Assembly: GCA_903895195.1 (NCBI GenBank)
Contig: CAITSZ010000005.1
Coordinates: forward strand, 124,001-188,000
DNA length: 64,000 nucleotides
Direction of reading: 5' to 3'
From: an uncultured Chlorobiaceae bacterium
GTDB taxonomy: Bacteria; Bacteroidota; Chlorobiia; Chlorobiales; Chlorobiaceae
Part shown: positions 17,169 through 26,006 of the stretch, in pieces
Layout: each line of letters opens with the position of its first letter
How positions within the stretch are numbered: position 1 is the first letter of the stretch
Translations under genes and position numbers: made by a program
Notes under the pieces: generated by a model
Seen by the model: only the letters and a program-made list of their open reading frames with translations
Databases searched by the model: none
What the model was told of the DNA's origin: nothing

Positions 17169-18146
17169 TTAAATGGTTACAAATTTTTCGTACATCTTCC
17201 AGGTCGAAGAGATGAGGGTATCTACATCGCTGTATTTCGGCACCCATCCAAGCAGCTCCCTTGCCTTTGCCGATGAGGCAACCAGTTCGGAAGGATCTCC
17301 TGCACGCCTTCCTGAAATATCAGCAGGAACTTCCCTGCCGGTGATTGCCCGGGCTCGGTCAACCATTTCAAAAACACTGACACCTGTCTGACTTCCAAGA
17401 TTCACCGTCAGGCTTCTGTCATGCTGCAGAAGGTATTCAAAAGCAGTGACATGGGCTTCGGCAAGATCGCTGACATGAACATAGTCACGGATGCAGCTTC
17501 CATCACGTGTGGGATAATCATCGCCGAATATGGAGAGTTTCGGGCGAATTCCTGCGGCTGCTTCCATCACAATCGGGAGAAGATTCTCAGGATTCAGTTC
17601 AAGACCCTTGATGCGTCCTCTCACATCATAGCCCGCAGCGTTAAAATAGCGGATTGCGGCATACCGCATCCCTTTGAGACGATCATACCAGTCGAGTATG
17701 CGTTCTATTTCAAGCTTGGTAAAGCCGTAAAAGTTTTCGGGCTCTTTCGGGTGATTCTCATCAATCGGAAGGTATTGAGGACTGCCATACACTGCAGCTG
17801 AAGAGGAAAAGATAAGACGTGATATTCCAGCCGCAGTTGCCTGGTTGAGAATATTAATGGTGCCGGAAATATTGGATTCAGCATAGAGTTCCGGTTTAAG
17901 CATGGACTGACCCGCAGCTTTAAGGGCGGCAAGGTGAACACAGCCATCAAAGCCCTCTCTCATCGCTTCTCTCAGCTGTTCGGGACGCATGATATCGCCA
18001 TACACAAAAGCCGCATCATGAAAGAGATTTTCTCTCAAGCCGGTTTGAAAATTGTCAAACACTGTCACCGCATAGCCTCGATCAAGAAAAGCTCTTGCAA
18101 CATGACTGCCTATATAGCCTGCTCCACCAATCACAAGAATCCGCAT
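17169..18146 (-). CDS. galE: UDP-glucose 4-epimerase
   Basis: A 325-residue extended SDR enzyme interconverting UDP-glucose and UDP-galactose. The NAD-binding GGAGYIGSHVARAF is at the N-terminus; FSSSAAVYG supplies the catalytic Ser and YGFTKLEIE the Tyr-xxx-Lys pair. RYFNAAGYD, CIRDYVHVSDLA and VNLGSQTG are GalE signatures. It lies between rfbB (44 bases upstream) and manC, consistent with supply of galactose for envelope polysaccharide. Specificity for UDP-GlcNAc cannot be excluded from sequence. Confidence 0.92.
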   Translation of the reverse strand: MRILVIGGAGYIGSHVARAFLDRGYAVTVFDNFQTGLRENLFHDAAFVYGDIMRPEQLREAMREGFDGCVHLAALKAAGQSMLKPELYAESNISGTINILNQATAAGISRLIFSSSAAVYGSPQYLPIDENHPKEPENFYGFTKLEIERILDWYDRLKGMRYAAIRYFNAAGYDVRGRIKGLELNPENLLPIVMEAAAGIRPKLSIFGDDYPTRDGSCIRDYVHVSDLAEAHVTAFEYLLQHDRSLTVNLGSQTGVSVFEMVDRARAITGREVPADISGRRAGDPSELVASSAKARELLGWVPKYSDVDTLISSTWKMYEKFVTI

Positions 18147-18190
18147 AATAAGTTCCTTTCAGTTCAATAGTTGTATTTCAAGGGCGCTTC

Positions 18191-19240
18191 TCACCTGCTG
18201 CCATACATATCTTCATAATAGTGCTGATAGTCGCCTGAGGTAACATTATCAAGCCACTCTGTGTTTGAAAGATACCAGTCGACTGTCAGTTCAAGCCCTT
18301 TTTCAAACGATATTGACGGAACCCAACCGAGTTCCCGCTGCAGTTTGGATGAATCGATGGCATAACGAAGATCGTGCCCGGCCCTGTCGGTAACATAGGT
18401 CACCAGCTGTTCAGACTCTCCGGCAGCTCGACCAAGCTTTGTATCCATAATCCTACAAAGAAGCCGGATAAGATCGATGTTGCTCCATTCATTGTGGCCG
18501 CCGATATTATAAGTTTCGCCATTGCGACCCTTATGAAAAATGACGTCGATAGCTTGGGCGTGATCAACAACCCAGAGCCAGTCACGAATATTCTCACCCT
18601 TTCCGTACACAGGAAGCGGCTTATTGTGCACGATATTGTTGATAAAAAGAGGAATCAGCTTTTCGGGAAACTGGAATGATCCGTAATTGTTTGAACAGTT
18701 GCTGATCACCACGGGCAGATTAAAGGTATCGTGATAAGCACGGACAAAATGATCGGAAGAGGCCTTTGAGGCTGAATAAGGGCTATGGGGATCGTAAGCA
18801 CTCTCTTCGGTAAAAAGCCCGACGCTGCCCAGCGAACCGTATACCTCATCGGTTGAAATATGGTAAACCCGCTTTCCTTCCATGTCGGACTGCCAGCAGG
18901 CTTTCGCAGCATTGAGCAGATTCACGGTGCCAAGCACATTGGTAACGACAAACTCCGTCGGGTTTGCAATTGAACGATCAACATGCGATTCGGCTGCGAG
19001 GTGAATTACTCCATCAAAGCGAGAGTCCTGAAACAGGGTCAGCAGAAAATCACCATCGGTTATATCCCCTTTAACAAACCGGTAGTTCGGCAGCGTGTCG
19101 ACATCCTTGAGATTTGCAAGATTGCCTGCATAGGTGAGGCTGTCGAGATTGGTTATTGTGTATGACGGGTAGCTCTGTAAAAAATGCCTGACGACATGCG
19201 ACCCTATAAAACCGGCTCCCCCGGTAATGAGAATATGCAT
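18191..19240 (-). CDS. rfbB: dTDP-glucose 4,6-dehydratase
   Basis: A 349-residue SDR dehydratase, the second step of dTDP-L-rhamnose synthesis. The NAD-binding loop is GGAGFIGSHVVRHF; HLAAESHVDRSI, STDEVYGSLG (catalytic Thr/Asp/Glu) and YSASKASSDHFVRAY are family-specific. NCSNNYG and GKGENIRDWLWV follow. It lies in the rhamnose gene run, 58 bases after rfbD on the same strand. Confidence 0.96.
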   Translation of the reverse strand: MHILITGGAGFIGSHVVRHFLQSYPSYTITNLDSLTYAGNLANLKDVDTLPNYRFVKGDITDGDFLLTLFQDSRFDGVIHLAAESHVDRSIANPTEFVVTNVLGTVNLLNAAKACWQSDMEGKRVYHISTDEVYGSLGSVGLFTEESAYDPHSPYSASKASSDHFVRAYHDTFNLPVVISNCSNNYGSFQFPEKLIPLFINNIVHNKPLPVYGKGENIRDWLWVVDHAQAIDVIFHKGRNGETYNIGGHNEWSNIDLIRLLCRIMDTKLGRAAGESEQLVTYVTDRAGHDLRYAIDSSKLQRELGWVPSISFEKGLELTVDWYLSNTEWLDNVTSGDYQHYYEDMYGSR

Positions 19241-19298
19241 TGGTTGTTAGAATTATGTATTGGTTGACTTTGCTTATCACCTCTCCTTCAGCACTTTG

Positions 19299-20162
19299 TT
19301 ATTGTTGAATCTTTTGAAGTAAACATGACAGTGAAGCACGCCAGTTTGGAATTTCAACCCCCCACTCTTGCTTGATGGCTGACTTGTTAAGAACGCTGAA
19401 TTGAGGCCGTGGAGCAATTTGGGGATAGTTGACGCTTTCTACCGGAAGCACCTTGCAGGGGAGGCCGGAAATTTCCATAATCGCTGCAGCAAAATCATAC
19501 CACGAGGCGACTCCCTCATTGGAGTAGTGATAGCTCTCTTTATAGTGCCTTGCAAGATCAGAGGTATCAAGTATGGAAACAATTGCTGCAGCAAGATCGG
19601 TAGCATAGGTCGGTGTGCCTATCTGGTCGACTACAACGTTCAGTGTTTCACGTTCAGCGCCAAGTCGAAGCATGGTTTTAACAAAGTTGGCACCGTAGGC
19701 TGAGTAGAGCCATGATGTTCTGATAATCAAGTATGAGGGGTCGATCTGACGAATCAGCTCCTCGCCCTCCCATTTTGACTTCCCGTAAACGGTTCGTGGA
19801 GAGGCTGGATCGTTTTCCCGATATGGGGTCCAGGACTCTCCATTAAAGACATAGTCGGTGGAAATATGGATCAGAAGGGCATTGTGTTCTTTCGCACATT
19901 CTGCCAGCACAGCCGAACCATCCCTGTTGACACGGTATGCAGTGTCGGCATCAGATTCAGCTTTATCTACGGCGGTATATGCCGCACAATTGACAATCGC
20001 GTTTATCCGGTGTTCCCTGCACAAACGATCGACGTGATCATGACTGGTTATATCAAGGTCAGGAAGATCGTAGAAAAAAAACTGCTGACTGCCGCTTTTG
20101 GTCGACAACTCCTGCAACTCAGACCCCAGTTGACCTTTACTGCCGGTAACAAGAATATTCAT
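19299..20162 (-). CDS. rfbD: dTDP-4-dehydrorhamnose reductase
   Basis: A 287-residue NADPH-dependent SDR, the final step to dTDP-L-rhamnose. VTGSKGQLGSEL is the nucleotide-binding loop; NCAAYTAVDKAE, STDYVFNG and YGKSKWEGE, with the Tyr-xxx-Lys pair, identify the family. ADLAAAIVSIL and YHYSNEG follow in the substrate domain. It sits between rfbC and rfbB on the minus strand. Confidence 0.95.
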   Translation of the reverse strand: MNILVTGSKGQLGSELQELSTKSGSQQFFFYDLPDLDITSHDHVDRLCREHRINAIVNCAAYTAVDKAESDADTAYRVNRDGSAVLAECAKEHNALLIHISTDYVFNGESWTPYRENDPASPRTVYGKSKWEGEELIRQIDPSYLIIRTSWLYSAYGANFVKTMLRLGAERETLNVVVDQIGTPTYATDLAAAIVSILDTSDLARHYKESYHYSNEGVASWYDFAAAIMEISGLPCKVLPVESVNYPQIAPRPQFSVLNKSAIKQEWGVEIPNWRASLSCLLQKIQQ

Positions 20163-20200
20163 GAGAAATAAAGAAAATTATGAGGTCACCAATTCGTCAA

Positions 20201-20806
20201 CTATGGGGTACAAAGCTTTGAAATCCCCGGATAGAGCTTTTCCTGCCGGTAATCATCGTAGGGAAAGCTCTCTATGAGTCCGAAGCAGGGCTGAACTGCA
20301 TCTTTACCGGAAACCCGGATATCCTTTTCAGGAACCTGCCATTCTATAGCCAACGCAGGATCATTCCATAACATACCTGCATCGTATGAAGGCATATAGT
20401 AGTTATCGCACTTGTATGCAAAAACAGCCTCTTTGGATAGAACAAGAAAGCCGTGTGCAAACCCTTTAGGAACCCAAAGCATATTCTTCCGATCAGCATC
20501 GAGGATGCATGTCACATGGCGACCGTACCATGGTGAACCGAGACGAATGTCAACAGCTACATCAAGAACACTTCCATAAACCACCCGCACAAGCTTGGAC
20601 TGCGTAAAAGGCGGCTTTTGAAAATGAAGACCTCGAAGCACCCCGTAACCTGACTTGGACTCATTATCCTGAACAAACGATATATGGCCGACATGCTGCT
20701 CAAAAAGATCCTGGCGGAACGATTCAAAAAAATAGCCTCGATCATCCCCGAACACTTTCGGTTCAAAAACAAGAACATCAGGAATGGCTGTTGTAATCAC
20801 TTGCAT
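20201..20806 (-). CDS. rfbC: dTDP-4-dehydrorhamnose 3,5-epimerase
   Basis: A 201-residue cupin-fold epimerase, third step of dTDP-rhamnose synthesis. VFGDDRGYFFESF, the catalytic-His-containing RGLHFQKPPFTQSKLVRV, and KGFAHGFLVLS are family marks. The ATG at 20806 (MQVITTAIPDVL) is chosen; an upstream GTG at 20842 overlaps the end of rfbA and adds unrelated residues. The gene starts 32 bases after the rfbA stop, consistent with one transcript. Confidence 0.95.
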   Translation of the reverse strand: MQVITTAIPDVLVFEPKVFGDDRGYFFESFRQDLFEQHVGHISFVQDNESKSGYGVLRGLHFQKPPFTQSKLVRVVYGSVLDVAVDIRLGSPWYGRHVTCILDADRKNMLWVPKGFAHGFLVLSKEAVFAYKCDNYYMPSYDAGMLWNDPALAIEWQVPEKDIRVSGKDAVQPCFGLIESFPYDDYRQEKLYPGISKLCTP

Positions 20807-20838
20807 AAGAACCGCACAATAACTGTTGTTAAAAAAAC

Positions 20839-21717
20839 TCACCTCTGTTCATGCAGTCTTAAGAGATACTGACCGTATTGGTTTTTCATCATTGGTTTCG
20901 ATAACAGTAAAAGGTCTTCATCAGTGATCCAGCCGTTTCGCCATGCAATTTCTTCAGGACAGGCAATTTTAAGCCCCTGCCTTTTTTCGACCGTTTGTAT
21001 AAAGCTTCCTGCTTCCTGGAAAGACTCATGGGTTCCGGTATCAAGCCAGGCGAAACCCCGGCCAAGAATTGAGCACTTCAACTGGCCCCGAAGCAGATAC
21101 TCCTCGTTGACGGCTGTAATTTCAAGCTCACCGCGCGGGGAAGGCTTGATTTTTTTTGCAATCTCAATGACACTGTTCGGATAAAAATAAAGCCCGACTA
21201 CAGCGTAATTTGATTTGGGAGACGGCGGCTTTTCAACAATTGAAAGCACGTTACCGTCTGAATCGAACTCTGCTACTCCATAACGCTCAGGATCACTGAC
21301 ATAATAACCGAATATATTGGCTTTGCGCTCTTTCTGTACCGTCTGAACCGAAGCCTCAAGCATTTGAGTAAACGCATAACCGAAAAAAATGTTGTCACCG
21401 AGAATGAGCGTGACGTCATCACTGCCAATAAATGCTTCACCAAGAATGAATGCCTGGGCAAGCCCGTCAGGAGAAGGTTGAACGGTGTAAGAGAGAGAGA
21501 TGCCCCAGTCGCTGCCGTCTCCGAGCAGCTTTATGAACATCGGCTGGTCTTCAGGTGTCGTTATAATGAGAATATCCCTAATCCCGGCAAGCATCAGCGT
21601 GGTCAGGGGATAATAAATCATAGGCTTATCATATACCGGCAGGAGCTGTTTTGATATCCCCCTTGTAACAGGATAGAGTCGAGTACCGGACCCGCCTGCA
21701 AGAATAATGCCTTTCAT
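20839..21717 (-). CDS. rfbA: Glucose-1-phosphate thymidylyltransferase
   Basis: A 292-residue nucleotidyltransferase making dTDP-glucose, the first step to dTDP-rhamnose. The signature [20 protein letters not shown] is at the N-terminus, then [25 protein letters not shown] holds the metal-binding Asp, and [18 protein letters not shown] and [12 protein letters not shown] follow. It is the first gene of the sugar run; the HEPN gene ends 18 bases upstream on the same strand. Confidence 0.96.
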   Translation of the reverse strand: MKGIILAGGSGTRLYPVTRGISKQLLPVYDKPMIYYPLTTLMLAGIRDILIITTPEDQPMFIKLLGDGSDWGISLSYTVQPSPDGLAQAFILGEAFIGSDDVTLILGDNIFFGYAFTQMLEASVQTVQKERKANIFGYYVSDPERYGVAEFDSDGNVLSIVEKPPSPKSNYAVVGLYFYPNSVIEIAKKIKPSPRGELEITAVNEEYLLRGQLKCSILGRGFAWLDTGTHESFQEAGSFIQTVEKRQGLKIACPEEIAWRNGWITDEDLLLLSKPMMKNQYGQYLLRLHEQR

Positions 21718-21735
21718 AAGAGTTTTTGTGTTGAA

Positions 21736-22164
21736 TTACTTAACCAGTTCTGCGATTTCTGAGCTTACCCTGATGCATTTGCGGGCAGACTCGATAGCCA
21801 TAAGCCCCTCCTGCTCATGGAAAAGATCCCAGGGAAGCTTGCATAAAGATTCATCACCATATTTGGCCAGCATTTTCTGGTATGAATCATATTTTTCAAG
21901 CTCGGGAAGAAGCTCTTTAACCAGCAGAGCAATCTCGTCTGCCACAGTTCCCTCAGAAATCAGCTGTGATAAATGAACGCCCGGCTTATGAGTAAAAGAA
22001 GAGACGCCAAAGAGCATCAGCACGATCAGTCCGGTATTTTCTATAACCATAATAGATGCGGCAACACATGCACGCCAGCGCTTCTGAGAGTAATCCTGCT
22101 CAGCTTCATTCAGAAACCCTCGCGCAAGCTCGAACCTGTACTCGACATTTTGTTTCAATACCAT
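21736..22164 (-). CDS. HEPN-domain-like protein
   Basis: A 142-residue helical protein resembling HEPN-domain proteins: LARGFLNEAEQDYSQKRWRACVAASIMVIENTG matches the pattern of a helix pair with A/S-rich face and a conserved Glu-Asn, and a later HLSQLI segment fits the third helix. The RNase-type R-x4-6-H motif of toxic HEPN members is not evident. No MNT nucleotidyltransferase partner lies next to it, so it is not clearly a toxin-antitoxin gene. It precedes rfbA by 18 bases and may be co-transcribed with it by position only. Confidence 0.6.
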   Translation of the reverse strand: MVLKQNVEYRFELARGFLNEAEQDYSQKRWRACVAASIMVIENTGLIVLMLFGVSSFTHKPGVHLSQLISEGTVADEIALLVKELLPELEKYDSYQKMLAKYGDESLCKLPWDLFHEQEGLMAIESARKCIRVSSEIAELVK

Positions 22165-22263
22165 TGACAGCCTCCTTTAAACATACCTGCATAAAGCAGG
22201 CCTTTCATTTGAAAAAAACCATCTGATAACCGATCAACTATTTCAAGCCGATCGACCCGGATA

Positions 22264-22773
22264 TTACCACCCTGATACAAGCCGATCAAAAATCTCCTCA
22301 TTAATCTGCCCAAGGGAAACAACTATTGCCTGCTGTTGTGCAACATAATTACCGGCATAATAATCAGCAAATCCAACAAACGATTGTGTAAATAACGGGA
22401 TTTTTTTCACACGATCGGTCATCGTAACATGGACGACAAGTGTAATCCGATTGGTAATCGCGCGTTCTGTTTTACTGGAAAGCTGACCAGGTAGATCAGA
22501 AAAGGATGTGATCGTCCCTTCCAGCAGAGCATCGGCACTTGCCATGGACGGGGTAAAGCGAAGTGAGCTTTGTGACTCTATTTTGTCAACCAGCGCCTTT
22601 GTTGATTGAGCTCTTAACTGGGCAATACCTGCACCGGAACGGTCATCAAAAACGGGAATTGCAATGGTTTTGAGGTGAGCTGGTATCGATGCCCCGGTGA
22701 AGCTGTAACAGCCCTGAAGGAATACCGCAACAAGACAAAAAAGTATGACTCCGGCAGCTCCGGCTTTCAGCAT
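22264..22773 (-). CDS. lptE: LPS-assembly lipoprotein LptE-like
   Basis: A 169-residue predicted lipoprotein: the hydrophobic N-terminus ends in the lipobox LQGC with Cys22 as the lipidated residue. The segment CYSFTGASIPAHLKTIAIP, then FDDRSG and ITSFSD, is typical of the LptE family in Bacteroidetes/Chlorobi, which plugs the LptD outer-membrane channel for LPS export. lptD is not in the window. It is fourteen bases after the SDR gene on the same strand and is the end of the RuBisCO-like protein cluster by spacing. Confidence 0.8.
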   Translation of the reverse strand: MLKAGAAGVILFCLVAVFLQGCYSFTGASIPAHLKTIAIPVFDDRSGAGIAQLRAQSTKALVDKIESQSSLRFTPSMASADALLEGTITSFSDLPGQLSSKTERAITNRITLVVHVTMTDRVKKIPLFTQSFVGFADYYAGNYVAQQQAIVVSLGQINEEIFDRLVSGW

Positions 22774-22787
22774 GACAGTCCTTTGGA

Positions 22788-23612
22788 TTAGTAGGTTCGA
22801 CGGTCAATCCTGCTCAGTATTTTACGGAAGGGATAGGTCAAGAGCAACATTTTTTTTCTTCTGCCATTCAAAGCAGAAAGATAGACCCCGGTTTTCAAGT
22901 CACTCCACCGGGAAGCCAACTTTACGGCAAGCTGAGCTGCAACGAGAGGCGACTGTGCAAATATATCAAGGATGGTATTGAAGGTCGCCAGCTGTCGGGA
23001 AAGTTCTGGAGTTGGATTTTCAGCGCTGACCATGCCGGTTCGAACCAGACCGGGATGCAAAAGCATGACAGATATCCCAGTATGCCGATACTCTGCAGCA
23101 ACGGCATAGGTAAACCGGGCAATGGCAGCCTTTGTTGAGCCATAAGCGCTTATCCAGGGAGTATTTGATTTCCTGTCCGTACCGGAACCGGCCATATTAA
23201 TGATTTTTCCTTTACGATTTTCTTTGAGAAAGTAGTTGATAGCAGCCCGACACCCGTTATATGTTCCTTTAAGGTTTGTATCGATTACTTTTCCCCATGC
23301 ATCAGGATCGCTTTCAGTAATATTCCGAAAAGTATCGGATATCCCCGCATTGTTGATAAATACATCTATTCTGCCGAACTTTTTGACCGTGTCCACAATA
23401 AGTTGTTCCATATCGACAGTGGAGACAACATTACAGACACAGCCGTAGACTGAGTCAGGAGGGAATTCCAATAGTGCCGCCTGAACATTGGCATTCGAAG
23501 AAGAGGTTATGACCACCCTGGCTCCTTCCCTGACAAACTCATGGGCTATTGCTTTACCGATCCCTTTGGTGGACCCGGTAATGATGGCAACTTTATCTTC
23601 GAGTACACCCAT
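22788..23612 (-). CDS. Short-chain dehydrogenase/reductase next to the RuBisCO-like protein
   Basis: A 274-residue classical SDR. The NAD(P)-binding TGSTKGIGKAIAHEF is near residue 13, NNAG near residue 87, and the catalytic Ser (AGSG) and YGSTKAA pair follow. The substrate is unknown. The C-terminus (GRRKKMLLLTYPFRKIL) is basic and hydrophobic, which may suggest membrane contact. It follows the RuBisCO-like gene by 15 bases on the same strand, so the two are probably co-transcribed, and its substrate may be related to that protein. Confidence 0.85.
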   Translation of the reverse strand: MGVLEDKVAIITGSTKGIGKAIAHEFVREGARVVITSSSNANVQAALLEFPPDSVYGCVCNVVSTVDMEQLIVDTVKKFGRIDVFINNAGISDTFRNITESDPDAWGKVIDTNLKGTYNGCRAAINYFLKENRKGKIINMAGSGTDRKSNTPWISAYGSTKAAIARFTYAVAAEYRHTGISVMLLHPGLVRTGMVSAENPTPELSRQLATFNTILDIFAQSPLVAAQLAVKLASRWSDLKTGVYLSALNGRRKKMLLLTYPFRKILSRIDRRTY

Positions 23613-23627
23613 ACTCAGTCGTTGTGG

Positions 23628-24944
23628 TTACTTTACCTTCAATTTCGTTTTTCTCTCTGCCCCGTCAACCATTGCCTGAAGTTCAGGCCGTCCGGCTGCA
23701 TAGGTCTCAAGAGATATTCCCTGTTCAATGGCCTCCCATGCCTGACGTATACTCGCCGCACCGGCTTTGGGGCCCATTGGATGGCCAAAAATTCCACGTC
23801 CGGGAACAAAGCCGAAATCAACACTTCCGACATGGCGGTAAACGGTTTCAAGCGTCAACGCCGAATCGCTGCCTCCAGGTACTGGAAGTGAGCGTTTGAT
23901 ATGGCCGAACTCCTGAAGACATTCCTGAATATTCTCCTTCACCTCTTCTTCTGGAGTCATCATTCTTCCGCCAAATCCGGGCATGATAATAGAGTCAAGA
24001 CCGGCAAGCCGCTGCAGCTTAGTCATCACTCTGGAGTGAATACCATATTTTTCCATTCTACTGAAGGCGGCGATAAACGGAAAATGTCCGATAAGAGGAA
24101 CCTTTGTATGTTTCGCCAGCATCCGGACAGCACTCAACCCTACAGGAAGGGCATTGACAAGCAGGGCATTGGCCCCATTACTGACTGCAATATCATGCTG
24201 CTCGATGAGGCGGTCGACCTCATCAGTGACATTAGCAAGATAGACCTTCGGCACACCGGTCACCCGTTCCGCCTTTAATCTCGCATCTCCAAGAGCATGG
24301 GATCTTTCAATAAGACTTGACCAGTCTACATCGGCAAGCATCTCATCGTCTTTAGCTATATCAAGACCACCCAGCCAGCTCTGGTAGGCAATTTCAGCAA
24401 AATGAGCAGGACTGAGACCGATATTCGGCTTTACAACACCGAAAAAAATCGGCCTGTCATAGGCCTGAAGTAGGTCGCGAATACCTTCAATGCCGAATTT
24501 TGGACCATCAAAGGCAAGGAGATAAGACTCCGGAAAGCGGATATCAAGCAGTTTGACCACCGGAACGCCGGGAGTAAAAAAGACGCCCTCTCCACATACT
24601 GCGGAGAGCAGATTCGGCAGTTTCGGACCGAAATTGCGATGAGGATGAGCAATAGTGACTCGGCAGGCATGAATAGCGCCTGATTCTGAATGTCTGACTG
24701 GATAACTGAGCTCCGGCAGTTCGCCCTCAACCGTCAGGCTGATAACTTTTGCACCATATTGCGGGCGAAAGTCTTCATCATAATCAACGCGACTCCACTG
24801 CGCTGTGGATTGCTCGCTGCAAAAATGTGCAAGAGCCGTCTCAATATCACCCACACATTCAAGGTAGTAGTCAAGCGTCAGGTAGTCAGCCATTTCAAGC
24901 TGCTCCCTGGAGGCAAAAAAACCTTTGATATCCTCAGTATTCAT
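23628..24944 (-). CDS. RuBisCO-like protein (form IV)
   Basis: A 438-residue RuBisCO large-chain homologue that does not carry out carboxylation. It keeps K172 in VVKPNIGLS and the metal-site trio K198, D200 and E201 in LDIAKDDE (RuBisCO K175, K201, D203, E204). It lacks the Arg after His287 (HFPF instead of HR) and the loop-6 Lys (MPGFGGRMM). This pattern fits the photosynthetic green-sulfur-bacterial RLPs, linked in C. tepidum to sulfur metabolism and oxidative stress; their reaction is not settled to my knowledge. It lies between an LsrF homologue and an SDR, all on the minus strand. Confidence 0.93.
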   Translation of the reverse strand: MNTEDIKGFFASREQLEMADYLTLDYYLECVGDIETALAHFCSEQSTAQWSRVDYDEDFRPQYGAKVISLTVEGELPELSYPVRHSESGAIHACRVTIAHPHRNFGPKLPNLLSAVCGEGVFFTPGVPVVKLLDIRFPESYLLAFDGPKFGIEGIRDLLQAYDRPIFFGVVKPNIGLSPAHFAEIAYQSWLGGLDIAKDDEMLADVDWSSLIERSHALGDARLKAERVTGVPKVYLANVTDEVDRLIEQHDIAVSNGANALLVNALPVGLSAVRMLAKHTKVPLIGHFPFIAAFSRMEKYGIHSRVMTKLQRLAGLDSIIMPGFGGRMMTPEEEVKENIQECLQEFGHIKRSLPVPGGSDSALTLETVYRHVGSVDFGFVPGRGIFGHPMGPKAGAASIRQAWEAIEQGISLETYAAGRPELQAMVDGAERKTKLKVK

Positions 24945-25023
24945 AAATAAATATCATACCCTCTGGCCATCCGTAAGCTGCATAAGGGTTCCCGTTGAAA
25001 AAAATCAACCTGAAAAATAATGC

Positions 25024-25049
25024 CAGGGCAGGCGAACGCGCCTGCCCTG
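25024..25049 (-). terminator. Strong 11-base-pair hairpin after the LsrF-like gene
   Basis: CAGGGCAGGCG and CGCCTGCCCTG pair around AACG. The minus-strand tail ATTATTTTT follows a few bases later. It separates the LsrF-like gene from the RuBisCO-like gene, so the two may be separate transcripts or partly attenuated. Confidence 0.75.
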
Positions 25050-25071
25050 AAAATCTGAACCCATTTAGGGG

Positions 25072-25953
25072 TTATCCTTCAGCCTTTATGGTATTGAAAT
25101 AGTCGAAAGCATCCTTTGGACTCAACTGCTCATGAACAACCTTATTAACAGCTTTCATCATGGCAAGAGGGCTGTCGCTCTGGAATATATTTCGCCCCAT
25201 ATCGACACCTGAAGCTCCACCCTGGATTGCACTCCATGACATGGTCAACGCTTCGAGTTCAGAGATTTTTTTCCCTCCGGCCATAACAATCGGTACCGGA
25301 CAGGATGCCGTAATGGTTTCAAAATCTTCAGGTACATAGTAGGTTTTAACAATCTGAGCGCCAAGTTCGGCCGCCATCCTGCAGGCAAGCCTGAAGTATT
25401 TGGCATCCCTTACCATATCCTTGCCGACTGCAGTTACTGCCATAGTCGGAATCCCGTAGCGAAGGCCCATATCGACAAGTCGAGTCATGTTGTGAATGGA
25501 TCGGGTCTCATATTCACCGCCGACAAATATCTGGAGGGTTATTGCTGCGACATTCATCCGGATCGCATCCTCGATATCGACTGCAAGTTCCTCATCAGAG
25601 AGCTCCTTGAGAATACTCGGCCCACCGCTGCAACGCATGACAACCGCCCTGGTGAGGCTTGGCGGAACAGTGGTGCGCAGAATACCACGGGTCAGCATTA
25701 TTGCATCAGCATAGGGCATAAGAGGTACAATATTGACATCGGGACGTTCAAGACCTGTAGTCGGACCCTGGAAGTAACCGTGATCAATAGCGAGCATAAC
25801 GGTTTTTCCGGTATCAGGCCGGAATATTCTTGACAGGCGGTTTTTCATTCCCCAGTCGAGAGAGTGGGCCCCTTTGAGGAAAAATCCATAGTTGTTAACC
25901 GGAGTATCAAGATGATACTCTTTCGCCTGCTTGTCTTTATCGTATTCCGCCAT
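25072..25953 (-). CDS. LsrF-like DhnA-family aldolase/thiolase
   Basis: A 293-residue TIM-barrel protein extremely close in pattern to E. coli LsrF, the coenzyme A-dependent thiolase that cleaves 3-hydroxy-5-phosphonooxypentane-2,4-dione in autoinducer-2 breakdown. Shared strings include [56 protein letters not shown] with the Schiff-base Lys, and [11 protein letters not shown]. No other lsr gene is present. Green sulfur bacteria do not have a known autoinducer-2 uptake system, so the substrate may be a different phosphorylated diketone. It lies between the aldolase/SDR fusion and the RuBisCO-like gene. Class I fructose-bisphosphate aldolase is the alternative reading. Confidence 0.85.
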   Translation of the reverse strand: MAEYDKDKQAKEYHLDTPVNNYGFFLKGAHSLDWGMKNRLSRIFRPDTGKTVMLAIDHGYFQGPTTGLERPDVNIVPLMPYADAIMLTRGILRTTVPPSLTRAVVMRCSGGPSILKELSDEELAVDIEDAIRMNVAAITLQIFVGGEYETRSIHNMTRLVDMGLRYGIPTMAVTAVGKDMVRDAKYFRLACRMAAELGAQIVKTYYVPEDFETITASCPVPIVMAGGKKISELEALTMSWSAIQGGASGVDMGRNIFQSDSPLAMMKAVNKVVHEQLSPKDAFDYFNTIKAEG

Positions 25954-26006
25954 GATAATGCATCTCCTCTTTTCGGTTATGATTGTTTGTGGGTTATCTG
26001 TTGAAT

